This document shows, one piece after another, positions 7,531 to 15,361 of a DNA stretch of 24,741 nt; position 1 is the stretch's first letter, and every line of letters starts with the position of its first letter. The position numbers and the translations under genes were made by a program. The stretch spans positions 1-24,741 of the forward strand of contig CASBQX010000267.1 in NCBI GenBank assembly GCA_949127925.1, read 5' to 3'. This stretch comes from Synechococcales cyanobacterium PMM_0002 (GTDB lineage: Bacteria > Cyanobacteriota > Cyanobacteriia > Elainellales > Elainellaceae). The notes below the pieces were generated by a model. The model saw only the letters and a program-made list of their open reading frames with translations. It did no database searches and was not told the origin of the DNA.

Positions 7531-8834
7531 TATTGCTTCACCATTCCTTCATAACGTTGAGAAATTACATACGTCTGCACCTGTTTTGCCGTTTCAATGG
7601 CAACCCCCACCAAAATCAACAGCGATGTCGCGCCCAATCCCTGAAAGGTCGTGACACGAGTCGCTCCCTCAACAGCCGCAGGTACAATAGCCACTAAACC
7701 CAGAAAGATAGCACCCAAAAAGGTAAGGCGGTTGAGCACGCGCTCAATATACTCACTAGTGGTTTTGCCTGGACGAATACCGGGTATGCTCGCACCCATT
7801 TTTTTCAAATTCTGGGACATATCTACTGGGTTAACGACCAGAGAGGCATAGAAATAGCTGAAGAAAAGAATCAGCACCAGATAAACCAGCACATACACCC
7901 AGGAACCAGGGCGCAAAGAACTCGCAATCTTGATGGCAATTTCGTTGTTGGCGAAGAGCTGCGTTAAGTAGGCAGGTAGGGTTAATACCGCAGACGCAAA
8001 AATGATCGGCATCACCCCACCTTGATTCAGGCGGAGGGGTAAGTAGCTACTCTTCTCTTGATAGGTGCGCCGACCTACCTGACGACGGGCAGAAATGATG
8101 GGGATACGCCGTGTCCCTTCTTGGACAAAAATGATGCCGACAATCATAACCAGAAAGACCACCAGCAAGAGCACCACTCCCCCGACAATACTGCGATCGC
8201 CGCTCTGAGCCAAATCAAACGTTTTACCCAATGACTGAGGCAGCGTTGAAACGATACTGACAAAAATTAGGAGAGAGGCACCATTGCCAACCCCACGCTC
8301 TGTAATCAATTCACCCACCCACATCACAAACATAGAACCAGCGGTCAGCGCCAGCACAGTTTGCGCAATGAACGCAGGGCCTGGACTTTCAGCAAACTGG
8401 TTAATAAAAATAGACAACCCAGTACCCTGCAAAACGGCCCAGCCCGCCGCAACATACCGGGTAACTTGAGCAATCTTGCGTCTACCCGCCTCACCCTCCT
8501 CTTTTTGCAGCTTCTCTAAGCTAGGAAGGGCAGCGGTCAGAAGCTGCAAGATAATAGATGCATTAATATATGGCAAAATACCCAGAGCAAAAATGCCCAG
8601 GGTTGAAAGTCCGCGTCCGGTAAATGTGTCTAAAAAGCCGATAATTCCGGCTAGAACGCCACTTTGTGTCGCGGCCTGAAAGGCTATTCGGTCAATGCCG
8701 GGAATGGGGATATGCACCCCTAAACGTACCAGAAGTAATATCCCAATGGTGACAAGCAGCCGCCCTCGTAACCCGGCTGCTTGAGCCATCTGCACAAAGG
8801 TTTCTTGGGCAGTCGGAGTCTTGTCTCGAACCAT
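7530..8834 (-). CDS. secY: Protein translocase subunit SecY
   Basis: This 434-residue channel subunit of the SecYEG translocon inserts and exports proteins; in cyanobacteria it serves plasma and thylakoid membranes. The hydrophobicity pattern fits ten membrane segments. VHIPIPGID lies near the N-terminus, the plug-region stretch LSTLGIFALGILPYI near residues 75-89, and GIRPGKTTSEYI in the cytosolic loop before the last segments. It follows rplO after 108 nt that can fold into a branched structure, and its stop overlaps the adk start. Length is normal. Confidence 0.98.
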   Translation of the reverse strand: MVRDKTPTAQETFVQMAQAAGLRGRLLVTIGILLLVRLGVHIPIPGIDRIAFQAATQSGVLAGIIGFLDTFTGRGLSTLGIFALGILPYINASIILQLLTAALPSLEKLQKEEGEAGRRKIAQVTRYVAAGWAVLQGTGLSIFINQFAESPGPAFIAQTVLALTAGSMFVMWVGELITERGVGNGASLLIFVSIVSTLPQSLGKTFDLAQSGDRSIVGGVVLLLVVFLVMIVGIIFVQEGTRRIPIISARRQVGRRTYQEKSSYLPLRLNQGGVMPIIFASAVLTLPAYLTQLFANNEIAIKIASSLRPGSWVYVLVYLVLILFFSYFYASLVVNPVDMSQNLKKMGASIPGIRPGKTTSEYIERVLNRLTFLGAIFLGLVAIVPAAVEGATRVTTFQGLGATSLLILVGVAIETAKQVQTYVISQRYEGMVKQ

Positions 8835-8881
8835 AATGAAGGTACCTCTACCTATGTGGGCGATCGTATCAATGGCAGCCT

Positions 8882-8928
8882 CTCACCGCCAGATACTCTG
8901 CCCCTTCAGGCAGGGTTACCCCGGCGAG
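8882..8928 (-). promoter_or_regulatory. Possible branched RNA structure in the secY leader
   Basis: In the rplO-secY spacer, CTC and GCC at 8882-8890 can pair with GGC and GAG at 8923-8928, enclosing a CTGCC/GGCAG hairpin (8898-8913) and a small GGG-TTA-CCC hairpin. The result would be a compact junction about 48 nt before the secY start. The individual stems are short, so this is a weak call. Confidence 0.25.
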
Positions 8929-8942
8929 TTTTGCCTATCTCA

Positions 8943-9389
8943 TTAATCTAACAGTTTGCAGCTACCGCCAGCTGCTTCAATTTTGCTGCGAGCACTTGCT
9001 GTGAAGGCTACTGCTGTTACTTGAAGGGCAACTTCAATCTCACCATCGCCCAAAACTTTAAGCGGGCCGTCATTGGTGGTGACAATTCCCTCTGCCAAAA
9101 GAGACTCCAGAGATACCTCGGTGCCTTTAGCGAGGCCGGCAAGATCATCTACGTTAATGACGGTATAGTCAATTCGGTTAAGAACCGTGAAGTGCTTCAG
9201 TTTGGGAATGCGCCGATATAGGGGCATCTGACCGCCTTCAAAGCCGGGGCGAGTGCCGCTTCCAGAACGGGACTTTTGACCCCGCATGCCAAAGCCACAG
9301 CTAGCGCCTTGTCCAGCAGCGATACCGCGACCAACTCGGCGGCGGCGTTTCTGGGAACCTGATTTGGGTAATGCGTCTGCAAGTCTCAT
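8943..9389 (-). CDS. rplO: 50S ribosomal protein L15
   Basis: This 148-residue large-subunit protein has an extended basic N-terminus: RRRRVGRGIAAGQGASCGFGM near residues 15-35, then GQKSRSGSGTRPGFEGGQMP. The globular C-terminal domain ends with AAGGSCKLL. It directly follows rpsE after 21 nt. rpmD (L30), which lies between rpsE and rplO in many bacteria, is missing here, as in cyanobacteria generally. The ATG at 9389 fits the family start. Confidence 0.98.
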   Translation of the reverse strand: MRLADALPKSGSQKRRRRVGRGIAAGQGASCGFGMRGQKSRSGSGTRPGFEGGQMPLYRRIPKLKHFTVLNRIDYTVINVDDLAGLAKGTEVSLESLLAEGIVTTNDGPLKVLGDGEIEVALQVTAVAFTASARSKIEAAGGSCKLLD

Positions 9390-9410
9390 GATTTAGTAGG
9401 AGTAAGGGGT

Positions 9411-9932
9411 TTAGGAGTAAAGTCTTTCGATGGGAACGCCTCGCTCTTCGGCAACTTCAGAAAAAGTACGCAATGATGCCAACGCGTTTGCGGCTGCTCT
9501 AGCGTTGTTGAGAGGGTTGCCTGAACCTAACTGCTTGGCCAAAATATTTTTCACTCCCGCCAGTTCCAGCACAGTTCGAACGGCACCTCCAGCAATTACG
9601 CCTGTTCCAGGGGCAGCAGGACGCATCATCACTTTAGCTCCGCCACCATCCCCTTTTGTCGGGTGAGGAATAGAGTTGGACTTGGTTAGAGGAACCTCGA
9701 TCAAATGCTTTTTACCGTCTGCCACACCTTTTTTAACAGCTCCGATGACGTCAGCCGCTTTACCAACCCCAACGCCCACCTGACCTCGCTCGTTGCCCAC
9801 AATCACAATGGCACGGAAGCTCAGCTTCTTACCGCCTTTAACCACTTTGGTGACACGGCGAATTTGGACTACCCGCTCCTGCCAGTCGGTTTCCTTTTCT
9901 TTTGCGCGGTTATTTTTACGACTTTTCGCCAT
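9411..9932 (-). CDS. rpsE: 30S ribosomal protein S5
   Basis: This 173-residue small-subunit protein takes part in mRNA entry and decoding accuracy. The double-stranded RNA-binding domain is seen as RRVTKVVKGGKKLSFRAIVIV near residues 25-45, with GVGVGKAADV just after. The C-terminal domain contains GGAVRTVLELAGVKNILAK. It starts ATG at 9932, 67 nt after rplR, and precedes rplO directly. Length and motifs are normal. Confidence 0.98.
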   Translation of the reverse strand: MAKSRKNNRAKEKETDWQERVVQIRRVTKVVKGGKKLSFRAIVIVGNERGQVGVGVGKAADVIGAVKKGVADGKKHLIEVPLTKSNSIPHPTKGDGGGAKVMMRPAAPGTGVIAGGAVRTVLELAGVKNILAKQLGSGNPLNNARAAANALASLRTFSEVAEERGVPIERLYS

Positions 9933-9999
9933 GGTTAAATCCTTGATGTGGGTCGATGGTAAGTGTGAATTTGGCTAGTTGATGGGTGAAATGCAATGC

Positions 10000-10362
10000 T
10001 TAGAAGCTGAGTCCGCCTTCACGAGCAGCATCGGCTAAGGCTTTAACGCGGCCATGATAAAGGTTGCCTCCGCGATCGAAGACTACTTGGGTAATTCCCT
10101 TTTCGAGCGATCGCTCAGCGATGAGCTTGCCCACTTGGGTTGAAGCATCGCGGTTAGACCCAGACTCCAGAGTTGTCCGCAGAGCTGGCTCTAATGTAGA
10201 AGCAGACACTAATGTCTGATGCTGAGTATCGTCAATTACCTGAACGTAGATATGATGATTGGATCGAAAAACTGCCAACCGAGGACGCTCTGCTGTTCCT
10301 GATATGGCCCGACGGATCCGACCATGCCGACGGTGGGTTGATTCTTTGCGCGTTAGTTTCAT
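10000..10362 (-). CDS. rplR: 50S ribosomal protein L18
   Basis: This 120-residue protein binds 5S rRNA in the central protuberance with L5 and L25. The N-terminal RRHGRIRRAISGTAERPRL is typical, followed by AVFRSNHHIYVQVIDD, and the C-terminus carries VVFDRGGNLYHGRVKALADA. The ATG at 10362 lies two bases after the rplF stop codon, so the two are tightly coupled. Length is normal. Confidence 0.98.
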   Translation of the reverse strand: MKLTRKESTHRRHGRIRRAISGTAERPRLAVFRSNHHIYVQVIDDTQHQTLVSASTLEPALRTTLESGSNRDASTQVGKLIAERSLEKGITQVVFDRGGNLYHGRVKALADAAREGGLSF

Positions 10363-10364
10363 CT

Positions 10365-10904
10365 CTATTTCTTCCCTGTCTTACCAGCTTTGCGTCTTAC
10401 CAGTTCACCAGAATAACGAATCCCTTTGCCCTTGTAAGGCTCAGGCGGACGAACTGCTCGAATTCGAGCAGCGATATTTCCGACAATTTCTTTGTCGATC
10501 CCCGTCACGGTGATGTTGGTATTGCCTTCGACGACAAACTGAATGCCTTCTGGCGGTTCAATCAGAACAGGGTGGCTGTAGCCAACAACGAGATTCAAGT
10601 TGCGGCCTTGCGCTTGGGCACGATAGCCAACACCCTGGATTTCTAACTTGCGCTGAAATCCTTGAGAAACACCCTCGACCATGTTAGCAACTAGGGTTCG
10701 GCATAACCCATGACGCTGTCGAGCCGCACGAGATTCATTCCGCCGATTGACGACGAGAGTATCTCCTTCATGAAGAACTTCTACCTCGGGCGGTAGTGTT
10801 CGAGAAAGCTCACCTTTGGGACCTTTTACGGCAACATGCTGTTCTTCAATCGTGATGGTGACTTTCTGAGGAATACTAATGGGGCGTTTACCGATGCGAG
10901 ACAT
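10365..10904 (-). CDS. rplF: 50S ribosomal protein L6
   Basis: This 179-residue protein lies near the factor-binding site of the large subunit. It starts MSRIGKRPISIPQKV and contains the C-terminal signature PEPYKGKGIRYSGE near residues 153-166, followed by the basic tail VRRKAGKTGKK. CAGGAG before the ATG gives a good ribosome binding site. A 113-nt spacer separates it from rpsH. Confidence 0.98.
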   Translation of the reverse strand: MSRIGKRPISIPQKVTITIEEQHVAVKGPKGELSRTLPPEVEVLHEGDTLVVNRRNESRAARQRHGLCRTLVANMVEGVSQGFQRKLEIQGVGYRAQAQGRNLNLVVGYSHPVLIEPPEGIQFVVEGNTNITVTGIDKEIVGNIAARIRAVRPPEPYKGKGIRYSGELVRRKAGKTGKK

Positions 10905-11017
10905 GACAAATCACTCCTGGACAATTTGCGTGAGCCGTTAATCTTCACGACTGAATTAATATATATGAGCCGCCCACAAAGCCATCACGAGAACTGGCAC
11001 GAGCGCTTGAATTGACC

Positions 11018-11419
11018 CTACCAGATGTAGCAGAGTACTTCGCCCCCCACGCCCTGACGACGCGCATCTCGATCTGTCATGATGCCGCTAGAGGTGGAAA
11101 TGATGGCAACTCCAATACCACCTAGGACTTTTGGAAGCTCCCTACAGTTGGAGTAGACCCGTAGACCAGGCTTACTCACTCTCTGCAACGCATTAATGAT
11201 GGGTCTGCGATTTTTGCCCTTATACTTTAGGGAAATCACCAAATTCGTTTGGATCCCCTCGCCAGCTTCAGAAAATTCCGCAATGAAGCCCTCTTCTTGG
11301 AGAACCTTCGCAATGCTACGAGTCACCTTAGTAGCTGGAACTTCTGTGGTCTGATGTCTTGCCAAGGTTGAATTGCGAATGCGTGTCAGCATGTCTGCAA
11401 TAGTGTCGTTTACCGCCAT
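11018..11419 (-). CDS. rpsH: 30S ribosomal protein S8
   Basis: This 133-residue protein binds the central domain of 16S rRNA; in enterobacteria it also represses the spc operon. It starts AVNDTIADMLTRIRN after the initiator and ends with the signature STSSGIMTDRDARRQGVGGE then LCYIW. It follows rplE after 23 nt. rpsN (S14), found between rplE and rpsH in many bacteria, is absent, as usual in cyanobacteria. Whether S8 autoregulation exists here cannot be told from the sequence. Confidence 0.98.
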   Translation of the reverse strand: MAVNDTIADMLTRIRNSTLARHQTTEVPATKVTRSIAKVLQEEGFIAEFSEAGEGIQTNLVISLKYKGKNRRPIINALQRVSKPGLRVYSNCRELPKVLGGIGVAIISTSSGIMTDRDARRQGVGGEVLCYIW

Positions 11420-11442
11420 AGTTTCCTCTTTGTCAAACTGCC

Positions 11443-11988
11443 TCAGTTATCTCGGAAGGGCATTCCCATCTCTTTTAAGAGGGCACGTCCTTCTTCGTCC
11501 GTGGTTGCAGTCGTGATGATTGAAATATCCATGCCTCGAACCTGATCAATTCGGTCGTATTCGATTTCAGGAAAAATTAACTGCTCCCGCAAGCCCAAAG
11601 TGTAATTACCTCGACCGTCAAAGCTTTTAGGGCTAATACCTCGAAAATCTCGAATTCGAGGCAAGGTTAAGTTAATCAATCGATCCAGGAATGCATACAT
11701 GCGATCGGAGCGCAGCGTTACCATAATGCCAACTGGCATTCCTTTCCGGATCTTAAACCCGGCGATCGCCTTCTTAGCCCGCGTCACCACTGGCTTTTGA
11801 CCTGCGATCGTAGCAATTTCAGCGATAGAGGCTTCCAGCGCTTTCGCATTCTGAGCCGCTTCTCCCATGCCTCGGTTGATAGTCACCTTGACAACTTTGG
11901 GAACCTGATGAGTATTGCTGTACTGAAACTGCTCCATCAACTTAGGAACAATCGTCTCTTGATATTTGACCTTGAACTGATTAGCCAT
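11443..11988 (-). CDS. rplE: 50S ribosomal protein L5
   Basis: This 181-residue 5S rRNA-binding protein also contacts the P-site tRNA. The ATG at 11988 gives the family start MANQFKVKYQETIVPKL and has GGGAGA upstream. A TTG 17 codons earlier is open but adds residues unlike the family. Signatures include KVVKVTINRGMGEA, QKPVVTRAKKAIAGFKIR and GLREQLIFPEI. It lies 113 nt after rplX. Confidence 0.97.
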   Translation of the reverse strand: MANQFKVKYQETIVPKLMEQFQYSNTHQVPKVVKVTINRGMGEAAQNAKALEASIAEIATIAGQKPVVTRAKKAIAGFKIRKGMPVGIMVTLRSDRMYAFLDRLINLTLPRIRDFRGISPKSFDGRGNYTLGLREQLIFPEIEYDRIDQVRGMDISIITTATTDEEGRALLKEMGMPFRDN

Positions 11989-12101
11989 TCTGGATCTCCC
12001 GATTTTCCTGGACTTGGTCAGGAATAAGACGTTAGACAATACAAATTAGGAGTGGATAAAAATTGAATTTCTAGCTCATTTTTTATTGACTCTCCCTCTG
12101 T

Positions 12102-12434
12102 TTAGTCAACAATTTCTCCCGTTTTCTTCAACATCCTTACCTTACGCTTGTCAGCATTAAAGGTGTAAGCAATCCGACTTGCTACCTTTTGCTTAGTAGA
12201 GTAAAGCATGACGTTGGAACTGTGAATCGGGGCTTCCGAGGTTTGGATTTGACCTGATTCACCCTCTTGTTGGGGCTTGATGTGCTTGGTGCGAATGTTG
12301 ACGCCTTTAACAAGCACCTTACTGATTTCGGGGAAGGTCATGAGCACCTCACCCACCGTACCCTTGTCACTACCAGCGATCACCTGGACGGTGTCGCCTT
12401 TTTTGACGTGCATTTTATATCGAACTTTACCCAT
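12102..12434 (-). CDS. rplX: 50S ribosomal protein L24
   Basis: This 110-residue assembly-initiator protein of the large subunit carries a KOW motif: VKKGDTVQVIAGSDKGTVGEV near residues 10-30. The ATG at 12434 is preferred over the GTG directly before it because GGAGGT then lies 6 nt upstream rather than 3. That ATG shares one base with the rplN stop (TGATG), which points to translational coupling. The remaining sequence (GVNIRTKHIKPQQEGESGQI and SNVMLYS) fits the family. Confidence 0.97.
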   Translation of the reverse strand: MGKVRYKMHVKKGDTVQVIAGSDKGTVGEVLMTFPEISKVLVKGVNIRTKHIKPQQEGESGQIQTSEAPIHSSNVMLYSTKQKVASRIAYTFNADKRKVRMLKKTGEIVD

Positions 12435-12799
12435 CACAGCACCTCCGGTGCCAACGAGACAATTTTGGTGAAGTTTTTGTCGCGCAGTTCGCGAGCAACT
12501 GGCCCAAACACACGGGTTCCTCTAGGATTTCCGTCTGCATTGATAATGACAGCGGCGTTATCGTCAAAACGAATGCTCATACCACTTTCTCGACGCAACC
12601 CCTTTCTGGTTCGAACTACCACCGCTCGAACTACGTCAGACTTTTTCACAGCCATATTAGGAATGGCATCCTTCACTACGGCAATAATTACGTCACCCAC
12701 GCCAGCGTAGCGCTTGCTGCCACCCAGTACTCGGATGCACATAAGTTTACGGGCACCGCTATTGTCGGCGACATTGAGGTAGGTTTCTTGCTGGATCAT
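12434..12799 (-). CDS. rplN: 50S ribosomal protein L14
   Basis: This 121-residue protein forms an intersubunit bridge and is one of the most conserved ribosomal proteins. It begins MIQQETYLNVADNSGARKLM, and the signature block VGDVIIAVVKDAIPN is followed by KKSDVVRAVVVRTRK. The C-terminal GTRVFGPVARELRDKNFTKI is intact. It follows rpsQ after 24 nt and its stop overlaps the rplX start. Confidence 0.98.
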   Translation of the reverse strand: MIQQETYLNVADNSGARKLMCIRVLGGSKRYAGVGDVIIAVVKDAIPNMAVKKSDVVRAVVVRTRKGLRRESGMSIRFDDNAAVIINADGNPRGTRVFGPVARELRDKNFTKIVSLAPEVL

Positions 12800-12823
12800 G
12801 TATCGTCTCCTCTCCCTCAGTAG

Positions 12824-13075
12824 TTAAGCGTTAGAGCCGTGGGTGAGAATATCGACCACCGTCCAGCGCTTGGTGCGGCTGAGGGGTCGAGTTTCTTGAA
12901 TCCGAACGCGATCGCCCGTCTTACACTTATTCTCTTCATCGTGTACCTTGTATCGCTTAGTTCGCACCATAATCTTGCGATACTTGGGATGTGGGGCACG
13001 GTTTTCTACCGCTACCACAACTGTCTTTTCCATCTTGTCGCTAACGACAACACCAACCCGTTCTTTAACCGCCAT
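12824..13075 (-). CDS. rpsQ: 30S ribosomal protein S17
   Basis: This 83-residue OB-fold protein binds the 5' domain of 16S rRNA. It shows MAVKERVGVVVSDKMEKTVV at the start and GDRVRIQETRPLSRTKRW near residues 55-72. It follows rpmC after only 6 nt and precedes rplN. Length is normal for the bacterial family. Confidence 0.98.
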   Translation of the reverse strand: MAVKERVGVVVSDKMEKTVVVAVENRAPHPKYRKIMVRTKRYKVHDEENKCKTGDRVRIQETRPLSRTKRWTVVDILTHGSNA

Positions 13076-13081
13076 AGCCCC

Positions 13082-13312
13082 TTACTCCTTCTCTGCGTCA
13101 GACGTCGTCTTTACGGCTAGTTGCCGCTCTCGCTCGATTGTCATCAGTTGTGCCAAGCGATGACGGGTATGCCCAAACTGGTGAGACTTTTCTAACTGTC
13201 GTGTAGCTTTTTGGAATCGCAGGTCGAACAGCTGTTTCTTGATAGCAGCAATTTGTTCATCTAAATCCTGATCGCTTAGATCCCTAACCTCTGAAATTTT
13301 TGGAAGGGACAT
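13082..13312 (-). CDS. rpmC: 50S ribosomal protein L29
   Basis: This 76-residue two-helix protein sits at the peptide exit tunnel, next to where SRP and trigger factor dock. The family core KKQLFDLRFQKATRQLEK is near residues 25-42. The start ATG lies two bases after the rplP stop, and its ribosome binding site GAGGAG falls within the last rplP codons, so the two genes are coupled. The C-terminus is slightly longer than in enterobacteria (63 aa), as in other cyanobacteria. Confidence 0.97.
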   Translation of the reverse strand: MSLPKISEVRDLSDQDLDEQIAAIKKQLFDLRFQKATRQLEKSHQFGHTRHRLAQLMTIERERQLAVKTTSDAEKE

Positions 13313-13314
13313 AG

Positions 13315-13734
13315 TTAGGACTCCTCAGCTTCACGAGCAATAAACTTAGTTTTAATCGGCAGCTTATGAGACGCCAGCCGCATCGCCTCCCGAGCAGTTG
13401 TTTCTGGCACTCCAGCGATTTCAAACAGAATCCGACCGGGCTTGACAACCGCTACCCAAAATTCTGGATTTCCTTTACCAGAACCCATTCGAGTTTCTGC
13501 GGCGCGCTGAGTGACAGGCTTGTCTGGGAAAATTCGAATCCAGATTTTTCCACCCCGACGAATATATCGAGTCATAGCACGACGACTCGCTTCAATCTGA
13601 CGCGATGTAATCCAGCAGGGTTCTATTGCTTGGAGCGCAAAATCACCAAAATTCAGATCACTTCCCCGAGTCGCCAGACCCTTCATGCGACCGCGCTGCT
13701 GTTTGCGAAATTTCGTTCTTCTAGGACTTAACAT
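13315..13734 (-). CDS. rplP: 50S ribosomal protein L16
   Basis: This 139-residue protein lies near the A site and peptidyl-transferase centre. It starts MLSPRRTKFRKQQRGRMKG and contains ALQAIEPCWITSRQIEASRR and RMGSGKGNPEFWVAVVKPG, both signatures. The gene is separated from rpsC by a 100-nt spacer made largely of heptamer repeats, yet retains an AAGG-type ribosome binding site close to its ATG. Confidence 0.98.
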   Translation of the reverse strand: MLSPRRTKFRKQQRGRMKGLATRGSDLNFGDFALQAIEPCWITSRQIEASRRAMTRYIRRGGKIWIRIFPDKPVTQRAAETRMGSGKGNPEFWVAVVKPGRILFEIAGVPETTAREAMRLASHKLPIKTKFIAREAEES

Positions 13735-13751
13735 GGCTTCTTACCTTGGTT

Positions 13752-13841
13752 TGAGTGAGGGGTTAGGGGTTAGGAATCAGGGTCTAGGGATTAGAAGCAA
13801 CCTACCTCCTAAATCACCCGTCACCCTTTACACATCACCCT
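13752..13841. repeat. Two opposed degenerate heptanucleotide repeat blocks in the rpsC-rplP spacer
   Basis: On the plus strand, 13752-13793 reads as six 7-nt units (TGAGTGA, GGGGTTA, GGGGTTA, GGAATCA, GGGTCTA, GGGATTA). After 20 unrelated bases, 13814-13841 reads as four more units of the opposite base skew (TCACCCG, TCACCCT, TTACACA, TCACCCT). The last unit includes the rpsC stop codon. The G-rich and C-rich halves could pair imperfectly in RNA. The period matches the heptanucleotide STRR sequences known from filamentous cyanobacteria; family membership is inferred. Confidence 0.65.
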
Positions 13842-14566
13842 TCATTCGAACGATCTTCAAACTGACGGCGACCCTGTTGACGGCGACGAGGCGGAACATT
13901 GGCGGTCGCAGTCGCAACATCTTCCTGCCCCGGAATAATCTCACCCTTGAAGATCCAGGTTTTGATGCCTAGAATGCCGTAGATGGTTTGAGCTGTGGTG
14001 TACGCATAATCAATATCAGCTCGGAGCGTATGAAGTGGCACTTTTCCTTCACGAGTAGTCTCAGTCCGGGCAATTTCTGCACCGTTTAAGCGGCCACTTA
14101 CCTGAATCTTGATTCCTTGCACACCTGCACGCTGAGCGCGCTGAATGGCTTGGCGAACAACCCGACGGAACGAAACCCGGCGTTCAAGCTGTTGTTGAAC
14201 ATACTCAGCAATTAAGGCAGCATCTGCATCAACCCGAGCAACCTCTACAACATTGATCCGGATTTGGCGGCTGTCGTCGCCTAGCTCTTTTTGCAATCCT
14301 TCGCGTAACTTTTCAATGCCGGCTCCACCTCGACCGACAACCACACCAGGACGAGCCGTGAGTACTTGCAGATCAATCTGATCAGCTTTCCGCTCAACTC
14401 GCACCTGAGAGATTCCTGCGCTGTTCAGTTCTTTTGCAACATACTTGCGAATCTTGTAGTCCTCTTGCAGGAGCTTTGGATAGCGGCTAGAGTCAGCAAA
14501 CCATAAAGAGCGGTGCTCCTGGGTAATGCCAAGTCGGAAACCAATTGGATGAATCTTCTGTCCCAC
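13835..14566 (-). CDS. rpsC: 30S ribosomal protein S3
   Basis: This 243-residue protein lines the mRNA entry channel and has helicase-assisting basic residues. It starts with GTG at 14566, with GAGG 7 nt upstream, giving MGQKIHPIGFRLGITQEHRS. The KH domain shows VLTARPGVVVGRGGAGIEKL near residues 67-86, with the GRGG loop intact. The C-terminal domain contains GRLNGAEIARTE and GVKGIKIQ-like residues (GVQGIKIQVSGRL). The tail ends in EDRSNEG, and its last codons and stop fall in a heptamer repeat, so the tail may have been reshaped by repeat spread. Confidence 0.97.
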   Translation of the reverse strand: MGQKIHPIGFRLGITQEHRSLWFADSSRYPKLLQEDYKIRKYVAKELNSAGISQVRVERKADQIDLQVLTARPGVVVGRGGAGIEKLREGLQKELGDDSRQIRINVVEVARVDADAALIAEYVQQQLERRVSFRRVVRQAIQRAQRAGVQGIKIQVSGRLNGAEIARTETTREGKVPLHTLRADIDYAYTTAQTIYGILGIKTWIFKGEIIPGQEDVATATANVPPRRRQQGRRQFEDRSNEG

Positions 14567-14647
14567 GATGCGTCCTCTAACTGAAGGCGATGGATGGTCA
14601 ATAACAAGCGATCTATATAAATCTAATTAGCGGCCATGGGCATCTAA

Positions 14648-15010
14648 TTAGTCATTCTCTGCGCCGGGAGCGACTGCAATAGTGATATGGCAGGTTGGCT
14701 TGCGGATTTGATATGCTCGCCCCTGCGCTCGGGGTCGGAACCGCTTCAAGACAGGGCCTTGATCGGCATATGCCCGACTGACTACCAGATCTGCGGGGGT
14801 ATAGCCTACATTGTGCTCAGCATTTGCCACCGCAGAACGTAAGACTTTCAGCACCGGATCACAGGCGCGATAGGGCATAAATTCTAGGATGATTAGCGCT
14901 TCTCGGTAAGAGCGTCCTCGAATTTGATCTAGCACTCGACGCACCTTGTGGGGCGACATTCGGATATAGCGGGCGACGGCTTGAACTTCTTCTACAGTAG
15001 TAACTGCCAT
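14648..15010 (-). CDS. rplV: 50S ribosomal protein L22
   Basis: This 120-residue protein has an extended loop lining the exit tunnel, where macrolide resistance changes occur. ARYIRMSPHKVRRVLDQIRG near residues 13-32 and the loop region KRFRPRAQGRAYQIRKPTCH near residues 89-108 are intact. It lies 56 nt after rpsS and 81 nt before rpsC. The stop codon is inside a 10-nt sequence (ATCTAATTAG) repeated 21 nt further downstream. Confidence 0.98.
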   Translation of the reverse strand: MAVTTVEEVQAVARYIRMSPHKVRRVLDQIRGRSYREALIILEFMPYRACDPVLKVLRSAVANAEHNVGYTPADLVVSRAYADQGPVLKRFRPRAQGRAYQIRKPTCHITIAVAPGAEND

Positions 15011-15066
15011 AATCTTTCCTCTCGTGTGAACTAAGGCATAGATAGCCCATCGCTCACGGTTCTCTC

Positions 15067-15345
15067 TTATCGACGAGCCTTTTTATCGCTCTTGGCATGC
15101 CCCCGAAAGGTTCGGGTAGGCGCAAATTCACCCAACTTATGTCCAACCATTTGTTCTGTCACATAAACAGGCACATGCTGACGACCGTTGTGAACGGCGA
15201 TCGTGTGTCCAATCATTTGAGGCAGAATGGTAGAGGCGCGAGACCAGGTTTTGATCACCTGCTTGTCGCCCTTTACATTCAAAACCTCAATCTTTTTGAG
15301 TAGGTGATCAGCTACAAATGGACCTTTCTTTAATGAGCGAGACAT
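15067..15345 (-). CDS. rpsS: 30S ribosomal protein S19
   Basis: This 92-residue head protein of the small subunit contacts the decoding region and S13. It begins MSRSLKKGPFVADHLLKKIE and has the signature HNGRQHVPVYVTEQMVGHKL followed by GEFAPTRTFRGH. The ATG at 15345 lies 16 nt after rplB. No anomaly was seen. Confidence 0.98.
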   Translation of the reverse strand: MSRSLKKGPFVADHLLKKIEVLNVKGDKQVIKTWSRASTILPQMIGHTIAVHNGRQHVPVYVTEQMVGHKLGEFAPTRTFRGHAKSDKKARR

Positions 15346-15361
15346 AATCTTTACCTAACCT

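Noticed and set aside
11989..12039. 17-codon N-terminal extension of L5 from a TTG
   Set aside because: The ATG at 11988 matches the family N-terminus and has a better ribosome binding site.
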